Shown: positions 43,205-54,420 of the stretch, piece after piece
Layout: every line of letters begins with the position of its first letter
Position numbering within the stretch: the first letter of the stretch is position 1
Source: Arion vulgaris
Taxonomy: Eukaryota > Mollusca > Gastropoda > Stylommatophora > Arionidae
Direction: 5' to 3'
DNA length: 64,000 nt
NCBI GenBank assembly: GCA_020796225.1
Contig: CM036764.1
Coordinates: 27,130,233-27,194,232, forward strand
The notes under the pieces: generated by a model
Told to the model about the DNA's origin: nothing
The model's database searches: none
The model's input: the letters and a program-made list of their open reading frames with translations, nothing else
Made by a program: the position numbers and the translations under genes

Positions 43205-43680
43205 TGCTTTTACTTCATAATCATCAGCACCAGGTGTTGTGCTTGCTAGTGTTGACGTTCATGGGTCTCCACGATTCTGTCCCCAGTTTTGACGATCAAT
43301 TCCTTTGCTGACGTTATTCAATGCTCTAATTTTAGGTTTTCAGCATTTTCTCTATCTATATCTATCTCGCTCTCTGCCATCCTCTATATTACTACCCATT
43401 TGTTTAGTTGCCACAATGTGTTTTAACCATTGTCTACGCCCGACAATCCCAAAAAATCGATGACTGCTTTCAGCAGATGTTGGTTAGAATACTTCTTTCT
43501 TCATTGACCTCTCTCTTTCTCTTTTATCTAAGCGCATTTGCATTAATTCTTTTCCACGAGATTCTCAACATTCTTTTATAAAACCTCATCTCATTGGTCT
43601 CCAGAACTATTTTTATTGATCTATTTATCAGAATCTATTTATTGCCCATGGTTCACCCTCATATATCAGTGGCTTATTTA
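43205..43680 (-). mobile_element. LINE remnant (HVMRxEGLEH family)
   Basis: The minus strand of ATCATCAGCACCAGGTGTTG, GGGTCTCCACGATTCTGT and GCCACAATGTGTTTTAACCA parallels the ORF end at 37500-37720. Upstream, CTCATCTCATTGGTCTCCAG corresponds to the preceding RT segment. Many indels. Confidence 0.6.
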
Positions 43681-43689
43681 GTAACAATT

Positions 43690-44550
43690 AGGAAGATAAT
43701 TAATAACAAAGTTAATATCACACGGCATACATAACACAGAGCATCTATACATCTGCGAGTAATGCTATGATGTCAGTTCAGAAACCAGATAACTAAGTGA
43801 CCATATGTCAAAGGGTATGCATGCTTACATATCAACATCTACGAAAGGTGAATGAACTGGAACTGCCCAAAGCGTTATGGTTTCTGTTCAGTAACCAATA
43901 CGAAAAATAAATAAAGTAAAATAGTAGGACAGTTTTACAAAGGACAGCAACAGATAAAATAAAGTGTCAACTAAATGGCTTGTAACTAGCATTGGGTGCA
44001 GAAAAATGTTCAATAACATTCATACACATGTCGTATAACTCATATATTGTATGTGATTTCAGATTGTAAGTACGAGGTAGCAGCCTTTAACATAAAAAAC
44101 GGTGTATTCTACATACTAAATTAACTTGAGAGACAAGACATAAACAGTTCTGTACTCTATGTGTAATAGGCGGAACACTGCAAACAGATGTTTTTTCTTA
44201 AATAAAACATTAAATTTCAACAAACTTAATAACATGAACTATATACATAAATATATATAAATATATTATACGCAACACCATAGTCTACACAAAACAGCAT
44301 TTACCTGGCATTCAACGAAATGAGTACACCACACCACCACGTCAATAGCGAGTAGTCAGCAATGTTTTACTCGCAATGATCTTTTACCTACAGATCTTAT
44401 CTATTGGATCGTCTACCTAATTCGTTTATGCAAATATTACTGTAAGACTAAACAAAAGATATTAAACAATAGTAACTTTGAACATTATATCATGCTATTA
44501 ATTTGATTCTTTGTTCTTCTCCTAGTATTGTCTAACTAGTCTTCTTTTTA
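43690..44550. other. Unassigned AT-rich stretch
   Basis: No repeat family or coding feature recognised. Confidence 0.3.
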
Positions 44551-44980
44551 AGAGCCAGTTATGGCAAAGCGGTTAGTGTACTTGCCTCGTAAGCGTGTGG
44601 TTCCACGATCGATTTCACAGTTGGATTTCTTACCATCGAAACCATGGGCGTCCATATGTTAAGGCAAGAGGGGACAAGTGCTAACCTCACCCACCCCCTG
44701 AAAATGGCTTTTTGATAACAGTTTTATGCGAATATGATATTCTCCATTTCCACATAGTAAACAACCAAATTACATTTTTAAATTATTTTGTTCCCTCCTG
44801 GAAAAATGTATGTGGACGTCCATGATCTCAAGTCGATTCAGCCTCAGTTGAGTACCAGAGAAACAAGATGGCTGGCCTGATGTTAACTATATCAGCCATA
44901 GTGTTCCGCTGATCAAAGAAAAAGTATGGACCCAACACCATATTCCTGGGTATACCTCTTGATATTAACAACTTCGCTAA
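44551..44980 (+). mobile_element. SINE-C copy split by a MITE
   Basis: The head ATGGCAAAGCGGTTAGTGTA and box B-like ACGATCGATTTCAC precede the insertion at 44643. The body resumes with GATCTCAAGTCGATTCAGCC and continues to the TACCTCTTGATATTAA region. Confidence 0.75.
44643..44824. mobile_element. Small MITE with CATGGGCGTCC ends (182 bp)
   Basis: Terminal inverted repeats are CATGGGCGTCCATATGTT and ATGTATGTGGACGTCCATG. The AT-rich interior lacks an ORF. Its position within SINE-C makes the boundaries clear. A related but shortened copy lies at 55279-55373. Confidence 0.7.
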
Positions 44981-45164
44981 TATAGTATACATTGCAAAGT
45001 AAATGAGTTCGATAGAAAAATAAAATAACAATATGAAAGGGTTAAAACGAGTTCTTTACTGTTTTCTTCTTCTGCTTCCTCTAATTTTATCTATTGTAAA
45101 AGAACGTGTGTTACTTTATGTTACAGTTTAGAACAAGATTTCGATGTTCGCAAAAATCTGCCAA

Positions 45165-45440
45165 GAGAGATACGATGGCGTAGTGGTTAGTGCACTTGTT
45201 TCTTAGGCGTTTGGTCCACGATTAATCTTACAGTGGGATTATTTACTATTGTTTTCTTACGACTCCTAGGTTGACCCAGCCTCAATTAGGTACTAGAACG
45301 AACGCAAAGAAGAAGAAGAAGAGGCACTAGAAAAGCACTGGGAAGTAAAAGCGCCGTCGTGATGTTGACCACATCACCCATTGTATGCCGGTGGTTAAGA
45401 TCAAATTTCGACTCATATTGTACGTCTTTCTTTTACTGGG
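45165..45440 (+). mobile_element. SINE-C copy with 27-bp insertion
   Basis: The head GATGGCGTAGTGGTTAGTGC is a good tRNA box A-like segment. The body continues to GTCGTGATGTTGACCACATC. It is interrupted at 45299-45325. Confidence 0.8.
45299..45325 (+). mobile_element. 27-bp retro-insertion of a SINE-F 3' tail
   Basis: CGAACGCAAAGAAGAAGAAG plus a few bases is the last segment of SINE-F (compare 26062-26085). It is flanked by ACTAGAA at 45292-45298 and 45326-45332. An extremely 5'-truncated target-primed insertion explains it. Confidence 0.65.
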
Positions 45441-45744
45441 ACGGCGTGCGCGTGTGTCTGTTCAGATTTAGGTATATTTGTAAATTAACTTATATTCGTA
45501 TTACTAGACAGCTATAAAGATTGAAGCATGTATGCTAACACAAGTATGTTCAGGTTGATAGATAGATTAGATAAATAATTTGAAACATGTATGTATATTT
45601 ATGGACGTTCATATTACTGAACATATATTTTAAAAATATTAAGATGTCAATTTTCCGACGATAGATCACTTAACTATTAAAATGAACACAATAACGCAGA
45701 TACCCATGCCTTGATCACAAATAAAGACTAAAAATTCAGACCAC

Positions 45745-46330
45745 CATGTATTATGCACAATTTGAGATAAGAAAATGCAGACTCTCGTGACTTGTGCACA
45801 ATTTGAGATAAGAAAATGCAGATACTCATGTCTTGTGCACAATTTGAGATAAGAAAATGCAGACTCTCGTGACTTGTGCACAGTTTGAGATAAAAAATGC
45901 AGATACACATGACTTGCAAAATTTGAGATAAGAAAATGCAGACTCTCATGACATGTGCACAATTTGAGATAAAAAATGCAGATACTCATGACTTGTGCAC
46001 AATTTGAGATAAAAATGCAGATACTCATGTCTTGTGCACAATTTGAGATAAGAAAATGCAGACTCACATGACATGTGTACAATATGAGATAAAATAGTTA
46101 CGACAACCATGTGTCGTTCCAAATTTGAGATTTAAAAATGCAAACTCTCATGTCTTGTTCACAATTTGAGATAAGAAAATGCCATTATGCGTTGTTCATA
46201 ATTTATGATAAGAATATTCAGACCCTTATGTCCTGTAAATAATTTAATATAAAAAATTAAGCACTTCATTTCTTTTTTCACAGCTTGTAAAAAGAAATGC
46301 AGACCATCATGTTTCGTTCACAATGTGAGA
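45745..46330. repeat. 41-bp minisatellite, about 14 copies
   Basis: Units combine CACAATTTGAGATAAGAAAA and TGCAGACTCTCATGACTTGTG, with A-run length changes and growing decay toward the right. A minus-strand frame of 138 codons (45666-46082) is the repeat in translation. Confidence 0.9.
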
Positions 46331-46334
46331 TTAA

Positions 46335-47080
46335 AAATAGTCTGTAAAAACAATTCCTGAGAGAAAACATCCACGGAAAGACAAAAAAGTTGCCGTCCAA
46401 GAACAACCTTCATTTCACATGATTGTGGAAACATGTGATACTCATGTTATTGTGAACTTGTAACAAGTGATACTATGGAGGTTCATCATCAGACCACTGT
46501 GCCATCAGTCGTAGGGTTTTCTAATCTGGCCATGATGACACTCACTAGCCATTTACCAACTAAAATCCTGTTTGCATTAGCAGAAACATTACACCAAAGT
46601 ACGTATGACACCCTGCATTCCCGTCAGCCCTACCTTTAGTTCACCAAGTAGCTGATTTATCAAGCATCACTCACAAAATGTCAGACAGAAGATCACGTAC
46701 AGCTTTCATTAGTTTCATTTACCGATGTTAATAAATATCTCTCTCTCTCTCTTTCTATCTATCTCTCTTGTTTAAGTCAATAAACATGTGTGCTGTTGTT
46801 TAATAGTTGTTTCTGTTTAGATATATATATATATGTTATATGTATGTGGGTGTATATGTGAGTGTATGTGTACGTGTGTGTATATATATATATATGTGTG
46901 TATGTACCGCCTTATACTAATCTAATCTGGTATTCTTCGCAAGCAATTCATTCATTTTCTCCATGTTTGTTTGCGTACATGCTGTGATATAACCACAAAA
47001 AAGGCTCGTCCTCAGGTTGAAAAGGGTATACCTCGGCTTAAATTTTTTTTTACAAAATCTTACATAAAAAACAAACAAAC
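46335..47080. other. Mostly unassigned stretch
   Basis: Contains a CT-rich tract (46738-46770) and a compound TA/TG tract (46820-46905). No coding feature recognised. Confidence 0.35.
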
Positions 47081-47420
47081 AATGTCAAGTAGTAGAATGT
47101 TCCTTGCAGAACGTCGCATTCATCACAGCCCGCCTTAAAAACTATGTTTCTAGCAAGTTCTCCTGCCTCACCCAGCATCATGTTCAAGGTTTCTTTGATG
47201 TCCTGCTACCAACTTCGTCTTGGTTGTCCCCTGCCTCGTATTCCAGGAACCATGCCTTCCATTACCGTTCTCTTCAAACCACGTGAACGTTTAATGTTCA
47301 CCAAAATATTTCATTTTCCAGGACATGATGTTATTTATGAGCCAATGTTCCTCGATATACAGTCCTTGTAGGATGTCTTTGTTTTTTTCTCTTCTCTGTC
47401 CAGGATGTTCTAAAATCTTA
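47080..47420 (-). mobile_element. LINE 3' end remnant
   Basis: The minus strand reads GLKRTVMEGMVPGIRGRGQP, RRSW, then QDIKETLNMMLGEAGELARN before a stop region. GRGQPRRSWxQDIKE is a decayed RGRPRxRW terminus. Related to 26086-26480 and, in the QDIKETLNM part, to 14675-14830. Confidence 0.7.
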
Positions 47421-47553
47421 TCTGTGCCACCTTCTTTCAAAACTTAGTTTTGTTCTGTAATGTTTGTGTTATTGTTATTATTATATACATATATCCTTTT
47501 GTACGACTATTTATGCATGAATCAACTGTTTGTATCTCTCTATGTGTATATCT

Positions 47554-47716
47554 CAGGGGCGGCTCGTCATTAGGGCCAGTGAGGCCCGGCCCCACCGATA
47601 ATCGAAAGGGAATAACTTCCCGGAATAGACAAATAATAGTAAATACTCAAAAACCATGATTTTTCCGAAAATGAGTGTCTGGCCCCACCAAGAAAAATGA
47701 CCACGAGCCGCCACTG
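47554..47716. mobile_element. hAT MITE family 1, copy 2 (163 bp, perfect TSD)
   Basis: Target duplication GTATATCT at 47546-47553 and 47717-47724. Ends are CAGGGGCGGCTCGTC and CGAGCCGCCACTG. The inner GGCCCCACC motif is present on both sides. Confidence 0.95.
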
Positions 47717-47761
47717 GTATATCTAATAATGAGTTGACTATCTTACTTGATAATACACATT

Positions 47762-47935
47762 TCTTCTTCTTCTTCAAACGATCCATCTCAGCTACTTGTT
47801 AAACCACTCTTTGTGATTTGTATTTGATCTGAGCCTTAAAGCGATTGTACGTTGTGACAGTTATGTGCCTACAAGTAGACCAATACATCCGATTTCTGCG
47901 AGGCTTTTTATTTAATAGAGTAGCTTTCCTATACC
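47762..47935 (-). mobile_element. SINE-F copy (minus)
   Basis: TTCTTCTTCTTCTTCAAACG is the reversed tail. TTGTTAAACCACTCTTTGTG and CTACAAGTAGACCAATACAT follow. It is an inverted counterpart of 48236-48385, about 300 bp away. Confidence 0.7.
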
Positions 47936-48116
47936 TCTACCGTAGTCGATATTACAAATATAATATTTTCATTACAAATTACATACTACATGACGCAAAG
48001 CGTATTGTCTCAAGAGACAGAGGTCAATGAATGAATGAAATGAATATTTTAATTGTTTGCAATTTCTACTTTTAGAAACACAATTTGCTGACTCGACCTA
48101 ACTTGATCGTAAAATC

Positions 48117-48385
48117 ACCCGTGTGTTGCCAGGGCTTGCAAGGGGAGTAAAGAATAGTAATATTACGACCTGCAATGCATGTCGTAAGAGGCGACTGATG
48201 TCGGGGCTTAAGGAAGCTACCTTAGTTGTTTTTTTAAAGCGTCGCAGAAATCGGATGTGCTGGTCTACTTGTAGGCGCACAACTGGCACAACGTACAATC
48301 GCTCTTATGCTCAGATCACATACAAATCACAAAGAGTGGTTTAACAAGTGGTCAATATGGCGCGTTCGAAGAAGAGGAAGATTGT
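48117..48385 (+). mobile_element. SINE-F copy, longest
   Basis: Begins GTGTGTTGCCAGGGCTTGCA, then GGGGAGTAAAGAATAG, CATGTCGTAAGAGGCGACTG, GAAATCGGATGTGCTGGTCT and TCACAAAGAGTGGTTTAACA, ending CGAAGAAGAGGAAG. No clear tRNA boxes were seen, so the SINE label rests on copy number, length and A/GAA-rich tail. It could be a LINE 3' UTR instead. Confidence 0.6.
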
Positions 48386-48784
48386 AATTTTTTCAAAAAT
48401 GTAGGTCGCGATCAATCCATCGCCAGAATGTTATTCGAGCTTACCTGAAACGAGATTTTAACAATTGACCTGTTAGCCTAGCAACTTTCTGGAAAATATT
48501 TATTGAGCTAAAAGTTAATCATAAAATTTCCCACAAACCATAAATTTCTTTCCATCAGAAAATGCAACGTACTTCACAGCAGAGGACAATGTCAATGTGA
48601 AGGTCACTCACCAGTAAAATGTAGCGCGCACTTTTATCAGGTGATCACAAAATGTCATTCGGAAAGAAGAAAACTCTCTTCAGGTGAGCAGACGATGAAA
48701 CAGTTCCGTCCGGTGTTGTACTTAATATTTTTCTCAAAACAGTTTCCCTGACATAAACTAAAACGTTCTATATAGAAACAGAAA

Positions 48785-49530
48785 GTAGTTCGAGATAGCA
48801 ATAAAAGAATATAAGAAATAGAAAGAGAAAGACCTTCAAGATAGCAACATATACCAAGATAACACAACACAATATGTCTGAGACATAATAATACAACTGT
48901 CTAAGATAGCAACAGAAGACTGAGGCACAATAAGAGAACGTACAGGACAGCAATATAATACTGAGACACAATATAATAAGGCATGAGACAGCAACAGAAG
49001 ACTGAGATACAATAGAAAAATGTCCGAGATAGCAACATGAGACTGAGATACAACAGACGAATGACAAGATAGCAACGGAAGACTGAGATACAACAGAAGA
49101 ATGACAAGATAGCAACAGAAGACTGAGACACAATATAAGAATATTCGCGATAGCAACAAAAGAATGAGACACAATGGAAGAATGTCCAAGATGGCAACAG
49201 AAGACTGAGATACAACAGAAGAATGACACGATAGCAACAGAAGAATGAGACACAATAGAAGAATGTCCAAGATAGCAACGGAAGACTGAGATACAACAGA
49301 CGAATGACAAGATAGCAACAGAAGACTGAGATACAACAGGCGAATGACAAGATAGCAACAGGAGACTGAGATACAACAGACGAATGACAAGATAGCAACA
49401 AGAGACTGAGATACAACAGAAGAATGACAAGATAGCAACAGAAGACTGAGACACAATATAAGAATCTCCGAGATATCATCAGAAGACTGAGACACACAAG
49501 AAAAATGCCAAGATAGCAACAGAACATTGT
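48785..49530. repeat. 40-bp tandem array, about 18 copies
   Basis: The unit is GATAGCAACAGAAGACTGAG followed by ATACAACAGAAGAATGACAA. All three minus-strand frames stay open for 208-244 codons because the unit has no minus-strand stop in any frame and 40 is not a multiple of 3, so each frame cycles through the same three peptide units. The peptides (such as SVVSQSSVAILSF and CCISVFCCYLVIR) are hydrophobic and Ser/Cys/Leu-rich. I consider it non-coding satellite. Confidence 0.9.
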
Positions 49531-49534
49531 TTGA

Positions 49535-50325
49535 AAGGGATATCACTTTAACGTGATCAGGTAGTAACACTCGATCTGATTGATTTTATTAAGTAATTGT
49601 GCAAAATAAAAGACACGAAACATGATATTTTAATAACCTGTTGATGGTGTGCTGCCAGGAAAGGAAAGGGGGTGGATGTGTTTTATATATGTTAAGTGTC
49701 CAAGCACACAACTAGATAAAATAATTTATATTTCTAAATATTTTCTTTCATATTTGATAAAGATAATCATAGATCGGTGAACTATCTATTCTTGCATTTC
49801 AAAACAATGCAACAATTTCATATTTAATATTGTTCCATTTTTAATACAAAACAGTTTTTATTTTTTAAATCGATACTGTTATTTGGTTCGGAAGAGGAAG
49901 GTGCAAGTACTTAGCCTAGCTTAGGGCACATATAGCCTTGTACCGGCCTTACATACAGGCTTTTATTGTATACCATATATTTTTTTACAAACGTTCGATG
50001 TAAGCAAGATAGAGATAAGCTACTCCAGACAGACTGAAGCATGAGACATGAGGTCACAATCCTAGTCTGATAACTAAAATAAGAATAAGGTTAAATATTC
50101 CACTTTTTTATCCTACCTTATCCCACCAGCCCCACTTCTACTGGTGAGTGTTCTTTCCTGCCGGAATATCACCTGATTGTCCTTCAAGCAACCTTTGAGT
50201 TGTGCTTCCAGTAATGTGTACCTTCCGCGGTTCCTACAATGCTTAGTCTTGGAGACGTTATTGTAAACCTATTTAATCTGTGTTCTCCGTTTATTCTGCT
50301 ACACAGAATTCATTAGAAATTCATT
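49535..50325. other. Unassigned AT-rich stretch
   Basis: No repeat family or coding feature recognised. Confidence 0.3.
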
Positions 50326-50515
50326 AGAAAAGATTACAAATAAAACTCCTACAAAAATATATTCACCATCTTCAAAATAACATCAGGACCTTCGCCGTGC
50401 TGGAGGTTGTGCTCTGCAGCTAAGATATTCCTATGTAAGAAAGAGAACGGAGAACATATGGTTACTCAGCGAAGTGCAATGATGACGGTCCTATCAATCA
50501 ACCAGTCAATCTGCT
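50325..50515 (+). mobile_element. SINE-B 3' half, copy 5
   Basis: CTCCTACAAAAATATATTCA, CCATCTTCAAAATAACATC and GAAGTGCAATGATGACGGTC with a TCAATCAACCAGTCAATC tail match the 3' half of the 57613 copy. Confidence 0.75.
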
Positions 50516-50959
50516 ACACAATCCGATGAGTCCATTTATGATGACTGCTACATTCAGACACGGATTGAATTTATAATTTGAATTTCGTTCTTGTCACTAT
50601 TTTGATTTTCGTTCTTGTCTCTGTCAGCTTTTATTTTTACGGTAGTTTGATATATTTATTGTTTCTTCAATTACACTAAAATCGATGTTGAATCTTCAAA
50701 CATAAGCAGTTTGGACATTACCCGGTGTCAGAGTCGACTGATGCCTGTAAGAAGAGAAGGAGACATGGTTTACTCAGCGAGCAATGAGGAAAACCATCAG
50801 TATGCTACCTTCGATATCCTTTAGAGACTGGGTACCTTGACAGGTTGCTTAGAAGTGCAATGACGTCTGTTATGTAGCAATTTTACAATAATATTTTCCT
50901 TCCATTCTGAGTTAGAATTACATATCTCACATCTACCTGTTTCCTGTTTGTATAAGAAA

Positions 50960-51045
50960 CTGTCGTGTAAGAAAGAGATCGGAGCACACATGATTACTCA
51001 CCGAACTGCAATGATGATGGTCCCATCAATCAATCAATCACATCT
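50960..51045 (+). mobile_element. SINE-B 3' end, copy 6
   Basis: GTAAGAAAGAGATCGGAGCA, then GCAATGATGATGGTCCCATC and (AATC)n. 5'-truncated to about 85 bp. Confidence 0.75.
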
Positions 51046-51049
51046 ACCA

Positions 51050-51690
51050 TTTCTTCTTTAAACTACTTTAACAATAGTGAGTATTCTATTTGAAGAAGAT
51101 ATGGAAATATGCAAGTGCAAACGGTGAAGTAACAAGAAAATAAAATGCTATAGACGTTCAAAATCATTCATTAACCCTTTCACTACGTAACTGTTTCTAT
51201 CTCCGGATACATTCATATTGCAATGCATACTGAAATAAGCCAGTATACTGTCTTTGTGTCATTTTAACAAATACTAGGAGCCAGTGTATCCGCTCAGAGG
51301 TACGAATGGGTTAAACTGATGTTGCTGCATACATGATAAACAAATGAGAGCTCAGTTCTTCACAAACTATTTTTACTAAATGTGATGAAGAACCATCCCG
51401 TTCTCCCTATTTCTCTCAGCGGTTCTCAATTTGTGCTGATTCATTCATTAACTAATACAAACAGGTTAATTTGTTACTACGAGAATGCCTTCTGTATCAG
51501 TTCTCAACCTGAAGTGATTACTTAAAAGATTCGACGTCACTATGAGTTTAAGCACACTGGCACCACTGAAAGAAAGATCTGTAGACCAAGAGAAGGAAAT
51601 ATAACAATAAATATAAGGCATGTGGAACAGGTAGACTGACAGCAAAAATGAACTGATATGAAAGTATAGACGGATAATCTTTTTCTTTTT
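51050..51690. other. Unassigned stretch
   Basis: No repeat family or coding feature recognised. Confidence 0.3.
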
Positions 51691-52070
51691 CTTATCTCTA
51701 ATCCTGTTTTGCCTCACAGTGGTAGGATAAACAAAGATTTATAGAACGTACTTTTATGTAGGCTTCATAAAGAATGCTTTTTACCGCCTCTGTTGTTTCT
51801 GAAGTCTTTCTTTTGCGTACACGACCTTTTTCTTTGTATCCACTGTATACGGGTAGCATTGTTCTTTGAAGTCCACTGTCTGTTGACAATCTGCTTAAGT
51901 GGCCGAACTATTTCACTTGTTGTTTCTTGATGAAGGTTAGTACTGATCTTATACCCACTTTTTTGTGTGATGTCTTTCTTTCTAAACCGGCCTCTTCTTT
52001 ATACTCCCAGCATTTTGCTTATCACATCATCTCTGTCGTCACTAGACGGAGAATGGGATGTGAAAAACCA
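51690..52070 (-). mobile_element. LINE 3' end (family of 58870)
   Basis: The minus strand reads RLSTDSGLQRTMLPVYSGYK, KGRVRKRKTSETTEAVKSIL, YEAYIKVRSINLCLSYHCEA and KQD, then a stop. Compare KDRPRKRWTSEITEAMKDTV and YESHTKACSINLFLP in the copy at 58870. The W of the RKRW motif is changed to K. The ORF end is otherwise open. Confidence 0.75.
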
Positions 52071-52074
52071 AAAT

Positions 52075-52515
52075 GAATGAGCATCTACTATATATTTCTT
52101 AGTGTCGGGATGTGCTGTCCGCTTATACACGGGCTCAGTTTACATTCGAAATTCACAATTTTTTCTGCAAAATTTTATCCTGAAAAGTTTAGATCAACTA
52201 AAGAAATCGGACCAATATTAGATTTAAATTCAATCGAATTCTTGATGTCCGATCCGATATATTTGTTACATTTCGACCACGAGGGTGAAGAAAAGCGATA
52301 TAATCCACAAATTGCCAGATAGCCTCTACAACATAGGCATAGATAGCGTCCCTTAATTTGTTGTTTCAAACTACGCTATAAAAATTGCGTTTTTCGTTTG
52401 CGTTGATTTGCGCAAACTGTATAATTTAGAATATTGACTCTAAATCAGGGTCAATATTTATTTAAAAATAAATAAAACCCAAACTGATATGTCTTATCCG
52501 ACTTAAAATTTTTAC
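52075..52515. other. Unassigned stretch
   Basis: A plus-strand frame of 81 codons (52077-52322) has no recognisable motif and no convincing splice sites. Left as unassigned. Confidence 0.3.
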
Positions 52516-52517
52516 GT

Positions 52518-52645
52518 TCCATGTGACCACACCCAGTAAACCTGAAAACTAAGCTTTGGGAAACCTGACAGACCTGAAGCTGACTGCTCAGTTTGTGGTA
52601 CACAGTAAATTAGCGAATGACCAGAGATCGCTGAAGAAGAAGATG
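52518..52645 (+). mobile_element. Short repeat with zinc-knuckle ORF end, copy 2
   Basis: Partner of 28370-28460. It shares TGTGACCACACCCAGTAAAC, CTGAAGCTGACTG and GAGATCGCTGAAGAAGAAGA. The reading frame is further decayed. Confidence 0.55.
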
Positions 52646-53014
52646 ACATCTCTTGGAACGGCTTCACCAATTCCTCATCAAGGATTACTAACAACTTTCA
52701 TCCGTGCGAAGCCAGGTTAATCAGCTAGTAGTAATATATTTCATTAAAAGTTTTTTTACGAACATAACTTGAATCAGTAAAAGAAACAAATGAGGAATCA
52801 TAATATACAAAGCAAACAATAGACAAAATACTAAAAACCGACTGAACAAGTAGTAACCTAAGTAAAAAAACTAGTCTTAATTTTGTTTTTATTTGTTCCA
52901 CCTCTATTAATTGAGGCATAGACAGGGCGTCTGGTATGGCACTTCTGACGTTTGCGTGAAGGTGTGGCCTTATTATCAGTATCCCCGTAATATAGGTGTG
53001 CCTTTACCGATTTC

Positions 53015-53735
53015 AGAGGTACTAGTCTGAATGATCCTCAAAATAAACACAGGAAAAACAAAAATTATGACAAACAGTGAAATCCAACAACCAGTAATGT
53101 TAGAAGATGAAACACTGGAAAGGGTTGAGCAGTTTACATATCTTGGTAGCGTACTGACACTAAATGGTGGCACAGAGGAAGATATAAAATCACGTCTAAG
53201 TAAGGCCAGAACCGCTTTTGCCAGAATGAAACCAGTATGGAAGTCCAAAATCTACAATAGGACCACAAAGCTTAAACTCTATAAAAGCATTGTTTTGCCA
53301 GTTTTGCTTTACGGATCGAGTGTTGGAGGATGACCAAAGGAGATACTAGCAGGCTGTCAGTTTTCCACCACTCTTGTCTTCGCAGAATCTTGGGAATCTT
53401 TTGGCCAGTAAAAATATCCAATAACCAACTACTCCAAGACACAAGACAAGAGCCAATGAATGACATACTCAAAAGAGAAGATGGAAATGGCTCGGACATG
53501 TTATGAGAATGAGACAAGAAATGCCTGCAAGGATAGCCCTCACTTGGACACCAGAGGAAAGAGAAAGAAAGGCAGACCACGGACAACATGGAGGCGCATG
53601 ATGGAAGAGGAACTGGACACCGCATCTCTGACGTGGGGCTCTGCGCTGAAGGTTGCACGGGACAGGAGAGCATGGAAAGTCCTTTCTGAAGCCCCATGTG
53701 TCACTAGGCATGACGGGATTAAGTAAGTAAGTAAG
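53015..53735 (+). mobile_element. LINE RT C-terminal region, about 700 bp
   Basis: The frame at 53031 reads MILKINTGKTKIMTNSEIQQ, LERVEQFTYLGSVLTLNGGT, KSRLSKARTAFARMKPVWKS and KLKLYKSIVLPVLLYGS, the RT thumb and post-RT region (KTK.M, YLGS, LLYG). After a frameshift at about 53325, FHHSCLRRILGIFW continues in another frame, then RRWKWLGHVMRMRQEMPARI, ALTWTPEERERKAGRPRTTW and RRMMEEELDT, ending VTRHDGIK and (TAAG)n. This is the longest post-RT relic here. One main frameshift separates two open halves. Confidence 0.85.
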
Positions 53736-53804
53736 TCTGAATGATATCTTTCTCATTTGTTCTGTTTAAATTGCTATCTGATACATTGCAGTGAGTATGT
53801 GTGT

Positions 53805-54165
53805 ACCTCATCATCAAATAGCTTGTCCTGAGCAGAACTTGCCCCCTCCCTCCCAACAGTCCTCCGGAATTTCTCTCTTTCATAGGCCAGATGTTCTGCC
53901 TCTGCAGTCGTCATGTTCAAACCATCAATTACATTCTGAATCCATCTTCTCCGTGGTCTTCCTCTTCTTCTCTTTGCATGTATGCTTCATTCCATGATGG
54001 TCGTCTCAGCCCTTCATGTCTTTTTATATATCCAAAATATCTCAATTTTCTCTTTCTTATTTGTAGCATCAGCCAGTTTACTTTGATTTTGTTTTCTTTC
54101 TTTATAGATCTATTTGTTTTCTTCTCTGTCCAAGATATACGGAGGACTCTTCAGTAACACTTATA
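53805..54165 (-). mobile_element. LINE 3' end (family of 25608)
   Basis: The minus strand reads KRRRGRPRRRWIQNVIDGLN and MTTAEAEHLAYERERN, then decays through 53810. The upstream part at 54000-54165 contains KYFGYIKRHEGLRRPSW, the KxxGHxxRxE segment of RT termini. Confidence 0.75.
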
Positions 54166-54275
54166 TTCCAAAGCACATATTTTTTTCCACTGCCTTATTA
54201 AATGTCCATGCTTCACACCCACACATATTTTTCAACTGCCTTATTAAATGTCCATGCTTCACACCCACACGTTGC
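54165..54275. repeat. Tandem duplication (about 53 bp x 2)
   Basis: ACTGCCTTATTAAATGTCCA and TGCTTCACACCCACAC occur twice in direct succession. Confidence 0.9.
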
Positions 54276-54420
54276 CACTGGGTATTTGTGTACATACGCA
54301 TGACAATACTGGAGTCAACTCGTAAACTAGAAGGTAACTAAATTTCAAGAAGGTAAAACTTTAAACAAATTGATAATAATGTGAAGATAAAGTGCAATCT
54401 TCTCATCAAATACCTAAACT

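Noticed and set aside
45666..46082. 138-codon minus ORF (HFLISNCAQ repeats)
   Set aside because: It is a translation of the 41-bp minisatellite.
48836..49570. 244-, 228- and 208-codon minus-strand ORFs as membrane proteins
   Set aside because: All three frames overlap a 40-bp tandem array and encode the same three repeated peptides. No start context, splice sites or non-repeat sequence supports coding.
52077..52322. 81-codon plus ORF as an exon
   Set aside because: Composition is ordinary, but no recognisable motif and no convincing acceptor/donor pair.
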